This document shows positions 1 through 8,030 of a DNA stretch of 64,000 nucleotides, in pieces (positions within the stretch are counted from its first letter, which is position 1; each line of letters begins with the position of its first letter). This DNA is from Aurantimonas sp036549475 (GTDB lineage Bacteria > Pseudomonadota > Alphaproteobacteria > Rhizobiales > Rhizobiaceae), in contig NZ_JAZHLI010000004.1 in assembly GCF_036549475.1 (NCBI RefSeq), positions 62,001 through 126,000 of the forward strand, given 5' to 3'. The notes below the pieces were generated by a model. That model saw nothing but the letters and a program-made list of their open reading frames with translations, did not search any database and was not told the DNA's origin. The translations under genes and the position numbers were made by a program.

Positions 1-941
1 CCGGTACGTTCAAGGACCGCTATTATCTGGAGAGCGACCCGCACCGCGCGCTGGAAGGCGCCCTGATCGCCGCCCATGCGGTGGAGGCGGAGCGCATCTA
101 CTTCTACATGCGCGACGAATATCCGGCGGTGCTGCATATCCTGCGCACCGAGATCGCGGCGCTCGAGGCCGGCGGCATCGTCACGCCCGGCTTCATCGAA
201 CTGCGCCGGGGCGCCGGCGCCTATATCTGCGGCGAGGAAAGCGCGATGCTGGAGAGCATCGAGGGCAAGCGCGGCCTGCCGCGCCATCGCCCGCCCTATA
301 TTGCCGAGGTCGGCCTGTTCGGGCGCCCGACGCTGAACCACAATGTCGAGACGCTGTGGTGGCTCCGCGATATCGTCGAAAAGGGCGCGGACTGGTTTGC
401 CGGGCTGGGCAGCCCGGGCCATCCGGGCATTCGCTCCTGGTCGGTTTCGGGCCGGGTGCGCGACCCCGGCGTCAAGCAGGCGCCGGCAGGCGTCACTGTG
501 CGCGAGCTGATCGAGGACTATTGCGGCGGCATGACCGAGGGCCATGCGTTCAAGGCCTATCTGCCGGGCGGCGCGTCCGGCGGCATCCTGCCCGCCGCCA
601 TGGGCGACATCCCGCTGGATTTCGGCGGCGAGCTGGCGCAGCAGGGCGCCTTCATCGGCTCCCATGCGGTGGTGATCTTCTCGGATCGCGACAACATCAG
701 GGGCGTGGCACTCAACCTCCTGCGCTTCTTCGAGCACGAAAGCTGCGGCCAGTGCACGCCCTGCCGGGAGGGCACCGGCAAGTTGGTGTCGCTGCTCGAG
801 ACGAAGGGGCCGATCGACGAGACGGCCATCCGCGATCTGGAGACCGTGCTGCGCGACGCCTCGATCTGCGGCCTCGGCCAGGCCGCGCCCAATCCGGTCA
901 ACCATCTTCTGACGCATTTTCGTGAGGATCTGTCGCAATGA
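1..941 (+). CDS. fdsB: NAD-dependent formate dehydrogenase, beta (FMN/NADH, NuoF-like) subunit, 3' part
   Basis: The reading frame is open from the left edge of the window, so the N-terminus is missing. The visible 313 residues are the C-terminal two thirds of a NuoF/HoxF/FdsB protein. CGEESAML and the following GKRGLPRHRPP belong to the NAD/FMN-binding domain. Near the end CGQCTPC plus a later Cys in SICGLGQ are the four ligands of the [4Fe-4S] cluster (N3 type). In this family the subunit passes formate-derived electrons through FMN to NAD+. The stop overlaps the start of the alpha subunit by 4 bases (ATGA), so the two are translationally coupled. Assignment to formate dehydrogenase rather than complex I rests on that downstream gene. 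Confidence 0.93.
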   Translation, partial: GTFKDRYYLESDPHRALEGALIAAHAVEAERIYFYMRDEYPAVLHILRTEIAALEAGGIVTPGFIELRRGAGAYICGEESAMLESIEGKRGLPRHRPPYIAEVGLFGRPTLNHNVETLWWLRDIVEKGADWFAGLGSPGHPGIRSWSVSGRVRDPGVKQAPAGVTVRELIEDYCGGMTEGHAFKAYLPGGASGGILPAAMGDIPLDFGGELAQQGAFIGSHAVVIFSDRDNIRGVALNLLRFFEHESCGQCTPCREGTGKLVSLLETKGPIDETAIRDLETVLRDASICGLGQAAPNPVNHLLTHFREDLSQ

Positions 942-3733
942 CCGATACGATCACCTTCACCCTCGACGGCCGGTCCGTCGCCGCCGAGGCCGGCGAAACC
1001 ATCTGGGACGTGGCCAAGCGCGAGGGCACGCGCATCCCGCATCTGTGCCATGTCGACATGCCGGGCTACCGGCCCGACGGCAATTGCCGCGCCTGCATGG
1101 TGGAGGTCGACGGCGAGCGCGTGCTCGCCGCGTCCTGCATCCGCAAACCCGCCGAGGGCATGGTCGTGCACACCGCCACCGAGCGTGCGGTCAAGTCGCG
1201 CCAGATGGTGGTGGAGCTCCTTGCCAGCAACATGCGCCCACCCGAGGAAGGCCCGGACAACCAGTCGATGTTCTGGGACTGGGCCTCGTCCATGGGCGTC
1301 GCGGGCAGCGACCGCTTCCCGTCGAAATTCGCCGACGGCCATGTGCCGGCCGAATTCGACGTCACCAATCCGGCCATTGCGGTCAACATGGATGCCTGCA
1401 TCACCTGCGGCGCCTGCGTGCGCGCCTGCCGCGAGGTTCAGGTCAACGACGTCATCGGCATGGCCCAGCGCGGCAACCGTGCGGTGCCGGTCTTCGACAT
1501 CCACGACCCGATGGGCCTGTCCACCTGCGTGACCTGCGGCGAGTGCGTCCAGGCCTGCCCGACCGGCGCGCTCTACGAGAAGTCCCTGATGGACGGGGCG
1601 GGCACCACCCGCGCGGTCCAGGAGTTCGACAAGGTCGTCGACAGCGTCTGTCCGTTCTGCGGCGTCGGCTGCCAGACCAGTGTCGCGGTCAAGGACAACC
1701 GCATCGTCCAGGTCGACGGCCGCGACGGCTACGCCAACGAGAACCGTCTCTGCGTGAAGGGCCGCTTCGGCTTCGACTATGCCATGTCGCCCGAACGCCT
1801 GACGAAGCCGCTGATCCGGCGCGACGACGCGCCGAAGGCCGGCGACATCGACATGCGCAACGTCGATCCGCTGACCGTCTTCCGCGAGGCGAGCTGGGAA
1901 GAGGCGATGGCGCGCGCCGCCGGCGGGCTCACATCGATCATGAAGGACCATGGCGGCCAGGCGCTGGCCGGCTTCGGTTCGGCCAAGGGGTCCAACGAGG
2001 AAGCCTATCTCTTCCAGAAGCTCATCCGACAGGGCTTCGGCACCAACAACATCGACCATTGCACGCGGCTGTGCCACGCCTCGTCGGTGGCCGCGCTCAT
2101 GGAAGGCGTCGGCTCCGGCGCGGTCTCGGCCCCGTTCAACGATGCGATGAAGGCCGAGTGCATCATCGTCATCGGCGCGCGCCCGACGACCAACCATCCG
2201 GTCGCGGCGACGTATTTCAAGCAGGCCGCCAAGCTGGGCAAGCAGCTCATCGTCATCGATCCGCGCGGCCAGGACCTGATGCGCCACGCCACCCACTCGC
2301 TGAAGTTCAAGCCCGGCACCGACGTGGCCATGCTGAACGCGCTGCTCCACGTGATCATCGAGGAACAGCTCTATGACGAGCAGTACATCCAGGCCAATGT
2401 CGCCGGCTTCGCGGCGCTGAAGGAGAAGGTCAAGGACTTCTCGCCCGAGGCGATGGCCGAGATCTGCAACGTGCCGGCCGAGATGCTGCGCGATGTCGCG
2501 CGCACCTACGCCAAGGCGGAGCGCTCAATCATCTTCTGGGGCATGGGCATCTCCCAGCACACCCACGGCACCGACAATTCCCGCTGCCTGATCGCGCTGG
2601 CGCTGATCACCGGCCATATCGGCCGGCCCGGCACTGGTCTCCACCCGCTGCGCGGCCAGAACAACGTCCAGGGCGCGTCGGATGCCGGCCTGATCCCTAT
2701 GTACTATCCCGACTACAAATCCGTCGAGGATCCGGATATCCGGGCGAGCTACGAGAATTTCTGGGGCCAGACGCTCGATCCCAAGACCGGGCTGACGGTG
2801 GTCGAGATCATCGACGCCATCCATGACGACGCCATCAAGGGCATGTACGTCATGGGCGAGAATCCGGCCATGTCCGATCCGGACCAGGCTCATGCCCGCG
2901 CGGCGCTGGCCAGGCTGGACCATCTCGTGGTGCAGGACATCTTCCTGACCGAGACCGCCTGGCATGCCGACGTGGTGCTGCCGGCCTCGGTCCATGCGGA
3001 AAAGCTGGGCACCTTCACCAACACCAACCGGCAGGTGCAGATCGGCCGTCCGGCGCTCGACCTGCCCGGCGAGGCCCGGCAGGATCTCGACATCATCATC
3101 GATCTCGCGCGGCGCATCGGCCTTGACTGGAACTACGGCCACGTCTCCGAGGTCTATACGGAGATGGCGGCTGTCATGCCGTCCCTGAAACACATCTCCT
3201 GGGAGCGCGTGGAACGCGAGGATTCGGTCATCTATCCGGCCGACGGCCCGGACACGCCCGGCAACGAGATCATCTTCTCGACCAGCTTCCCGACCGCCGA
3301 CGGCCGCGGCCGCATCGTGCCGGCCGACCTGCTGCCGCCCGACGAGGTGCCGGACGAGGAATATCCGCTGGTGCTCACCACCGGCCGCCTGCTCGAGCAC
3401 TGGCATACCGGCGCCATGACCCGCCGGGCCGGCGTGCTCGACGCGATTGAACCCCAGGGCATCGCGGCGATGAACCCGCGGGAGATCGGCCGCCGCGGCC
3501 TGCACCAAGGTGAGATGATCGCGATCGAGACCCGGCGCGGTACGGTCGAGGCGATCCTGCGGGCCGACCGTGAAGTCGCGGACGGCATGGTCTTCATGCC
3601 CTTCTGCTTCAATGAGAGCTCGGCCAACATGCTGACCAATCCGATGCTCGATCCCTTCGGCAAGATTCCGGAGTTCAAATATTGCGCCGCCCGGGTCGCT
3701 CCGGCTGCTGTCACTCGCGAGGCCGCGGAGTAG
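938..3733 (+). CDS. fdsA: NAD-dependent formate dehydrogenase, molybdenum alpha subunit
   Basis: 931-residue cytoplasmic molybdopterin (bis-MGD) formate dehydrogenase that oxidises formate to CO2. The N-terminal ferredoxin domain has a [2Fe-2S] site (C37, C50, C53, C67). Two 4Fe-4S motifs follow at C154/157/160/164 and C197/200/203/207. The MopB domain begins with the [4Fe-4S] site CPFCGVGC at 238-245 plus C272. The metal ligand is Cys379 followed by His380 (TRLCHASS), so this is a Cys enzyme, not a selenoprotein. Odd point: no NuoG-type His-Cys3 cluster motif exists between residues 68 and 153, where no Cys occurs at all. The C-terminal domain (about 800-925) is the MGD-binding barrel. It is co-translated with the beta subunit. 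Confidence 0.95.
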   Translation: MTDTITFTLDGRSVAAEAGETIWDVAKREGTRIPHLCHVDMPGYRPDGNCRACMVEVDGERVLAASCIRKPAEGMVVHTATERAVKSRQMVVELLASNMRPPEEGPDNQSMFWDWASSMGVAGSDRFPSKFADGHVPAEFDVTNPAIAVNMDACITCGACVRACREVQVNDVIGMAQRGNRAVPVFDIHDPMGLSTCVTCGECVQACPTGALYEKSLMDGAGTTRAVQEFDKVVDSVCPFCGVGCQTSVAVKDNRIVQVDGRDGYANENRLCVKGRFGFDYAMSPERLTKPLIRRDDAPKAGDIDMRNVDPLTVFREASWEEAMARAAGGLTSIMKDHGGQALAGFGSAKGSNEEAYLFQKLIRQGFGTNNIDHCTRLCHASSVAALMEGVGSGAVSAPFNDAMKAECIIVIGARPTTNHPVAATYFKQAAKLGKQLIVIDPRGQDLMRHATHSLKFKPGTDVAMLNALLHVIIEEQLYDEQYIQANVAGFAALKEKVKDFSPEAMAEICNVPAEMLRDVARTYAKAERSIIFWGMGISQHTHGTDNSRCLIALALITGHIGRPGTGLHPLRGQNNVQGASDAGLIPMYYPDYKSVEDPDIRASYENFWGQTLDPKTGLTVVEIIDAIHDDAIKGMYVMGENPAMSDPDQAHARAALARLDHLVVQDIFLTETAWHADVVLPASVHAEKLGTFTNTNRQVQIGRPALDLPGEARQDLDIIIDLARRIGLDWNYGHVSEVYTEMAAVMPSLKHISWERVEREDSVIYPADGPDTPGNEIIFSTSFPTADGRGRIVPADLLPPDEVPDEEYPLVLTTGRLLEHWHTGAMTRRAGVLDAIEPQGIAAMNPREIGRRGLHQGEMIAIETRRGTVEAILRADREVADGMVFMPFCFNESSANMLTNPMLDPFGKIPEFKYCAARVAPAAVTREAAE

Positions 3734-3752
3734 GCAGCAGACGACGGCGTCA

Positions 3753-3784
3753 CTTGCGGAGCCGCGCTGCGGCCGGCCCGCAAG
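3753..3784 (+). other. stem-loop between fdsA and the next gene
   Basis: CTTGCGG at 3753-3759 can pair with CCGCAAG at 3778-3784 around an 18-base GC-rich loop. There is no T tract, so this is more likely an mRNA-processing or stabilising hairpin between two co-transcribed genes than a terminator. Confidence 0.35.
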
Positions 3785-3812
3785 CGAGCGTAACGAGAGG
3801 GAAGACATCGCC

Positions 3813-4064
3813 ATGATGAGCAGCAAGGAAGCGGCCCATCCGTTCTATCGCCCGCTCTGGGTGCGGGTCTGCCTGGTGGCCTCGCTCGTCGCCTGGTCGG
3901 CGCTGGAGTGGTTCCACGCCGCCTCCTTCTGGGGCATCGTCACTGCGGCAGCGGCGGTCTGGGCGATCTGGACCTTCTTCGTCACCTATGACCCGAACGC
4001 GGCCAAGGACACCAACGCGGGTGCCGGCTCGCGCACGCCCAAAAGTGCACGCGAGCCGGACTGA
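3813..4064 (+). CDS. small membrane protein of the formate dehydrogenase operon, unknown function
   Basis: 83 residues with two closely spaced hydrophobic segments (about 14-31 and 34-52) joined by a short WFHAASFWG turn, then a polar tail rich in Thr, Ala, Lys and Ser. A purine-rich Shine-Dalgarno region (GAGAGGG) lies about 9 bases before the ATG-ATG pair, and the second ATG at 3816 is an equally possible start. It follows fdsA by 79 bases on the same strand, where many Fds operons carry the soluble delta subunit FdsD. This protein does not resemble FdsD. A role in anchoring or assembling the enzyme is a guess from position only. Confidence 0.7.
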   Translation: MMSSKEAAHPFYRPLWVRVCLVASLVAWSALEWFHAASFWGIVTAAAAVWAIWTFFVTYDPNAAKDTNAGAGSRTPKSAREPD

Positions 4065-4086
4065 ACCTTGCGGGTGAGCCCGTTCC

Positions 4087-6321
4087 TCAGGGCCGCGAGG
4101 TGTCCAGCGGCCGTTCCTTGATGTCGAGGATGGCGCCGATCGCCTCGCGCAAATTCCTCGGCTGGCGGTCTTCCTGGCTCAGCACGAACACCAGCAGCGA
4201 GCGGCCGGTCACCTCGAACACTTCGCCGAAGTTGAAGACCGGCACGTCGGTGCGCTCCGGCGTGTTGGTGTCGATCAGGCAGACCCAGCGCTTGCCGTCC
4301 GGCACTTCCGGCAGGGTAAACTCCACCACGTCGTGATAGGCGTTGGTGATCATGAGCAGCGTGGCGTCGTCGCCGCGCTTCTTGATGCCGGTCGGCTGTG
4401 CCCGTCCGTCGAGCAGCATGCCGAAGCATTTCGCGCCGGCCTCGTCCCACTGTTCCTGGGCCATTTCCTCGCCGGTCGGCGACAGCCAGGTCACGTCCTT
4501 AACCTCCAGCTCCTCGTTGTATTCCCCGACGAGGAAGCGGCCGCGATGCAGGATCGGATAGGCGCGGCGCACGGCGATCAGCTTGCGGGTGAATTCCTGC
4601 AGCGCCCGGCCGTCCTTGCCGACCGCGTTCCAGTCGAGCCAGTTGATCTCGTTGTCCTGGGCATAGGCGTTGTTGTTGCCGTCCTGGGTGTGGCCGAACT
4701 CGTCGCCGGCCAGGATCATCGGCGTGCCCTGGGACAGGAGTAGCGTCGCCAGCAGGTTGCGCTTCTGGCGTTCGCGCAGCTCCTGGATCTCGGGATCGTC
4801 GGACGGGCCTTCCACGCCGTGGTTCCACGAATGGTTGTTGGAATGGCCGTCGTTGTTGTCCTCGCCATTCGCCTCGTTGTGCTTGTCGTTGTAGGAGACG
4901 AGGTCGTTCAGGTTGAAGCCGTCATGGGCGGTGATGAAGTTCACGCTCGCCCAGGGCTTGCGGCCGCGGCTGTTGAACAGATCGCCCGAACCCGAGATGC
5001 GCCGCGCAAATTCCGGCAGCATGCCCTCGTCGCCCTTCCAGTAGGCGCGGACTGCATCCCGGAACTTGTCGTTCCACTCCGCCCAGCCCGGCGGGAACTG
5101 GCCGACCTGATAGCCGCCCGGACCGATGTCCCACGGCTCGGCGATCAGCTTGACCCGGCTCAGGACCGGATCCTGGCGGCAGACGTCGAGGAAGCCGCCA
5201 CCCTCGTCGAAGCCGTGCGGCTCGCGGGCGAGGATGGTGGCGAGATCGAAGCGGAAGCCGTCGACCCGCATCTCCGTCACCCAATAGCGAAGCGAATCCG
5301 CCACCATCTGCAGCACCCGCGGATGCGACAAATTCACCGTGTTACCGGTACCGGTATCGTTGATGTAGTAGCGCGGCTGGTCGGGCAGCAGGCGGTAGTA
5401 ATTGGCGTTGTCGATGCCCTTCTGGGACAGCGTGGGGCCCAGTTCGTTGCCTTCGGCGGTGTGGTTGTAGACCACGTCGAGGATCACCTCGATGCCGGCA
5501 TTGTGGAACTGGTTGATCATCTCCTTGAATTCGTTGACGAATGGCGTCTGCAGATAGCGCGGCGCCGGGGCGAAGAAGGCGAGGCTGTTGTAGCCCCAGT
5601 AGTTCTTCAGCCCCTTCTCGATCAGATAGCTGTCGTCGACGAAGGCATGGATGGGCAGGAGCTCGGCCGAGGTGACGCCGAGCGCCCGCAGATACTCGGC
5701 GACCCGCGCATGGGCGAGGCCGGCGAAGGTACCGCGCTCGGCCTCCGGAATGCGGGTGTTGAGCTTGGTAAAGCCCTTCACATGCATCTCGTAGGCGATC
5801 GTGCGCTCCCACGGGACCATCGGGTGAGCCGCCGATCCCCACGTGAAGGCCGGGTCGATGACGCGGCATTTGGGGATGAGATGCGCACTGTCCTGGTCGT
5901 TGAAGGACAGATCCTTGTCGGCGTGGTCGAGCTGGTAGCCGAACAGCTCCGGGCCCCATTCCAGATTGCCGACCAGCTGCTTGGCATAGGGATCGATCAG
6001 CAGCTTGTTGGCATTGAACCGGTGGCCGGCATCCGGCTCGTACGGTCCGTGGACGCGGAAGCCGTAGACCGTTCCAGGCCGTGCTTCGGGCAGGTAGCCG
6101 TGCCAGACCTCGTCGGTGTATTCGGGCAGCTCGATCCGTTCGCGCTCGGTGACGCCCTCATCGTCGAACAGGCAGAGTTCGACCTTGGTGGCGTTGGCCG
6201 AGAAGATGGCGAAATTGACGCCTAGCCCATCCCAGGTCGCCCCCAGGGGGAACGGCCGCCCCTCGCGCACCACGGCACGTTGCTGCACCTGCGGGGAGGA
6301 TGGCCTCGGCGAGTCGGTCAT
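4087..6321 (-). CDS. glgX: glycogen debranching enzyme (isoamylase type, GH13)
   Basis: 744 residues. It hydrolyses alpha-1,6 branches of phosphorylase-trimmed glycogen in the cytoplasm. An N-terminal CBM48/isoamylase domain (about 15-130) precedes a GH13 barrel. The conserved regions are DVVYNHTAEG, VDGFRFDLA (nucleophile Asp), IAEPWDIG (acid/base Glu) and ITAHDGF. The length fits GlgX/TreX (about 650-750). The ATG at 6321 is preferred over a GTG two codons upstream because AGGA sits 9 bases before it. There is no glgB, glgC or glgP alongside, so it stands alone here. It is convergent with the formate dehydrogenase operon and divergent from the J-domain-like gene. Confidence 0.95.
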   Translation of the reverse strand: MTDSPRPSSPQVQQRAVVREGRPFPLGATWDGLGVNFAIFSANATKVELCLFDDEGVTERERIELPEYTDEVWHGYLPEARPGTVYGFRVHGPYEPDAGHRFNANKLLIDPYAKQLVGNLEWGPELFGYQLDHADKDLSFNDQDSAHLIPKCRVIDPAFTWGSAAHPMVPWERTIAYEMHVKGFTKLNTRIPEAERGTFAGLAHARVAEYLRALGVTSAELLPIHAFVDDSYLIEKGLKNYWGYNSLAFFAPAPRYLQTPFVNEFKEMINQFHNAGIEVILDVVYNHTAEGNELGPTLSQKGIDNANYYRLLPDQPRYYINDTGTGNTVNLSHPRVLQMVADSLRYWVTEMRVDGFRFDLATILAREPHGFDEGGGFLDVCRQDPVLSRVKLIAEPWDIGPGGYQVGQFPPGWAEWNDKFRDAVRAYWKGDEGMLPEFARRISGSGDLFNSRGRKPWASVNFITAHDGFNLNDLVSYNDKHNEANGEDNNDGHSNNHSWNHGVEGPSDDPEIQELRERQKRNLLATLLLSQGTPMILAGDEFGHTQDGNNNAYAQDNEINWLDWNAVGKDGRALQEFTRKLIAVRRAYPILHRGRFLVGEYNEELEVKDVTWLSPTGEEMAQEQWDEAGAKCFGMLLDGRAQPTGIKKRGDDATLLMITNAYHDVVEFTLPEVPDGKRWVCLIDTNTPERTDVPVFNFGEVFEVTGRSLLVFVLSQEDRQPRNLREAIGAILDIKERPLDTSRP

Positions 6322-6462
6322 GAACACATATCCTGGTGAGAAAGGCAGGCAGCAACGCCGTACCGGGTGATTGAGTTCCGCCTCGGCACCAGCGCGTCCG
6401 CCCGCGGTAACGTTCGGGTAAGCATAGTCGCAGGACCCGTCACCGGCGAAACGCGCTCGCGC

Positions 6463-6487
6463 AACTTTCGTTCGCGCCGGCCGTTCC
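6463..6487 (-). promoter_or_regulatory. possible EcfG (general stress response) promoter for glgX
   Basis: Read on the minus strand, GGAAC (6487-6483) is followed after exactly 17 bases by GTT (6465-6463). This matches the alphaproteobacterial EcfG pattern GGAAC-N16/17-(C)GTT, except that the base before GTT is A rather than C. It would give a leader of about 130 bases before glgX. The motif is short and could occur by chance. Confidence 0.3.
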
Positions 6488-6599
6488 GTCTTCGACGATC
6501 CGCGGAACAGGTGCCGCTAACCATTTCAACCGGGATCTACGGCGCTTAACCGGCATTTCATCGGTTCCGACGACGATCGGCACGAAACGTATCGAGTGA

Positions 6600-7010
6600 A
6601 TGACGATGCCCGCCCCGACCTTTGAGCAGATCCTGGACGACGTGGCTACCAGCGAAGCCGCTGTTGCAGCTGGCAATGCCGGCATTCGCAGTTCGGCCGG
6701 TTTCTGGTCCGCCTTTGCACGCATCGCCCCGCCACGTTCGGCCCGGGCTGCCCGCCGGATGCCGGCGACGCCGGAGCCGATGGATACCCCGGAGCCGGCG
6801 CAGCCGCCGAGTATTGAACCCGCCGACATTGCGGCCGAACTCGATCTGCGGCCGGGAATGACGGCGGCCCAGTTGCAGGGGGTGCGGCGCGCCTTTGCCC
6901 GCCGCAATCATCCCGATGGCTACGGCCACGACTTCCCGGCTGAATCGACGGTGCGGATGCAGATCGCCAACGCGCTGATCGATCGGGCGCTGAAGACGGT
7001 CCAGCGCTGA
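6600..7010 (+). CDS. J-domain-like protein with HPD motif, unknown function
   Basis: 136 residues. The N-terminal half is low in recognisable features and has a Pro-rich linker at about 55-75. The C-terminal 60 residues look like the core of a DnaJ J-domain: LDLRPGMTAAQL (helix I-II region), then RRNHPDGYG with the diagnostic His-Pro-Asp at 104-106, then a helix with MQIANALIDRAL. The J-domain lies at the C-terminus instead of the N-terminus, and no Gly/Phe or zinc region is present. If genuine it would stimulate a DnaK partner, but the client is unknown. ATG at 6600 is used; a second ATG lies two codons later. Confidence 0.7.
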   Translation: MTMPAPTFEQILDDVATSEAAVAAGNAGIRSSAGFWSAFARIAPPRSARAARRMPATPEPMDTPEPAQPPSIEPADIAAELDLRPGMTAAQLQGVRRAFARRNHPDGYGHDFPAESTVRMQIANALIDRALKTVQR

Positions 7011-7043
7011 GTCGCAGCGTTCCAGCGTCCTGTCCGCTTCGGA

Positions 7044-7847
7044 TTACGCCCCCTCCGTCGCCGCAAGCTCGGCCGTGAAGCGCCTTTCGAGTTCCGGGTC
7101 GAGTTCGGGCGGAGCCAGGTTCACGTTCGCCGACAGGCGTTCGGCGATCGTTTCCAGCGCGGTGACGCGGGCGTATTTCTTGCTGTTGGCGGCGATCACC
7201 GTCCAAGGCGCGGCGGCCGTGTCGGTGCGCGCCAGCATCTCGTCGGCGGCCAGCTGATATTCGTCCCATTTGTCGCGGTTGCGGAAATCCTCGTAGGACA
7301 GCTTCCAGCGCTTCAGCGGATCGTGCAGGCGCCGTTCGAAGCGGCTGAGCTGCTCGCTGCGATCGATGTAGAGGAAGATCTTGGCGATCCTCACGCCGTC
7401 GTCGGCCAACAGCTTCTCGAAGCCGTTGATCTCCTCATAGGCGCGTTGCCATTCTGGCCCGGACGCAAAACCCTCGACCCGCTCGACCAGGACCCGGCCG
7501 TACCATGATCGGTCGAAGACGGCGATCTCGCCCCTGGCGGGCAGGCGTGACCAGAACCGCGCCAGATAATGGTGGGACAGTTCGGTCGGGGTCGGCGCGG
7601 CGATCGGCCAGACCTTGAAGCCGCGCGGATCCATGACCGCCGCCATGCGGCGGATTGCGCCGCCCTTGCCGGCGGCGTCCCAGCCTTCGAAGACGATGAG
7701 GGCCTTCTCCTTGCTGTTCAGATAGGCCTGCTGGATCTTCTGGAAGCGAAGCTGCACGGCCTGGATCCGGGCGTCGTACTCCGTGCTGTCGAGCTTCAGG
7801 CTCATGTCGAGCGCCTCGAGACGCCCCTTGCCGGTCTTGTTGCCCAT
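7044..7847 (-). CDS. ppk2: polyphosphate kinase 2 family protein
   Basis: 267 residues covering a single PPK2 domain. It transfers phosphate between polyphosphate and nucleotides in the cytoplasm. Visible motifs are the Walker A-like GWDAAGKGGAIRR, the PPK2 FDRSWYGRVLVERV (Walker B) and the lid region FERRLHDPLKRWK. The start at 7847 is chosen because GAGGA lies 4 bases upstream; an ATG seven codons further out (7868) has no good ribosome site. The open frame continues far upstream through the antisense of the MFS gene, but that part has no coding character. Nucleotide preference (ADP, GDP or AMP) cannot be read from sequence alone. Confidence 0.92.
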   Translation of the reverse strand: MGNKTGKGRLEALDMSLKLDSTEYDARIQAVQLRFQKIQQAYLNSKEKALIVFEGWDAAGKGGAIRRMAAVMDPRGFKVWPIAAPTPTELSHHYLARFWSRLPARGEIAVFDRSWYGRVLVERVEGFASGPEWQRAYEEINGFEKLLADDGVRIAKIFLYIDRSEQLSRFERRLHDPLKRWKLSYEDFRNRDKWDEYQLAADEMLARTDTAAAPWTVIAANSKKYARVTALETIAERLSANVNLAPPELDPELERRFTAELAATEGA

Positions 7848-8030
7848 GCCGTCCTCGTCGATCCGCATCCTGTCTCGCTGCCAATTAGGGCGGCGAGTGA
7901 CGACGCGGAAGAGTGCCTGTCCTCGCAGCACGGGCAGGGCACCGGTGCACCTTCGGCATTTCGTCAGGCGGGCATATGGCCTACAAGCGGCCGACAGAGC
8001 GTCCCGCTTAAACCCCTGCCAGTGCGTGCC

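Noticed and set aside
557..2350. Long minus-strand open frame of nearly 600 codons across the formate dehydrogenase genes
   Set aside because: It lies antisense to fdsB/fdsA, has no family features and an Arg/Gly/His/Ala-rich composition typical of shadow frames in GC-rich DNA.
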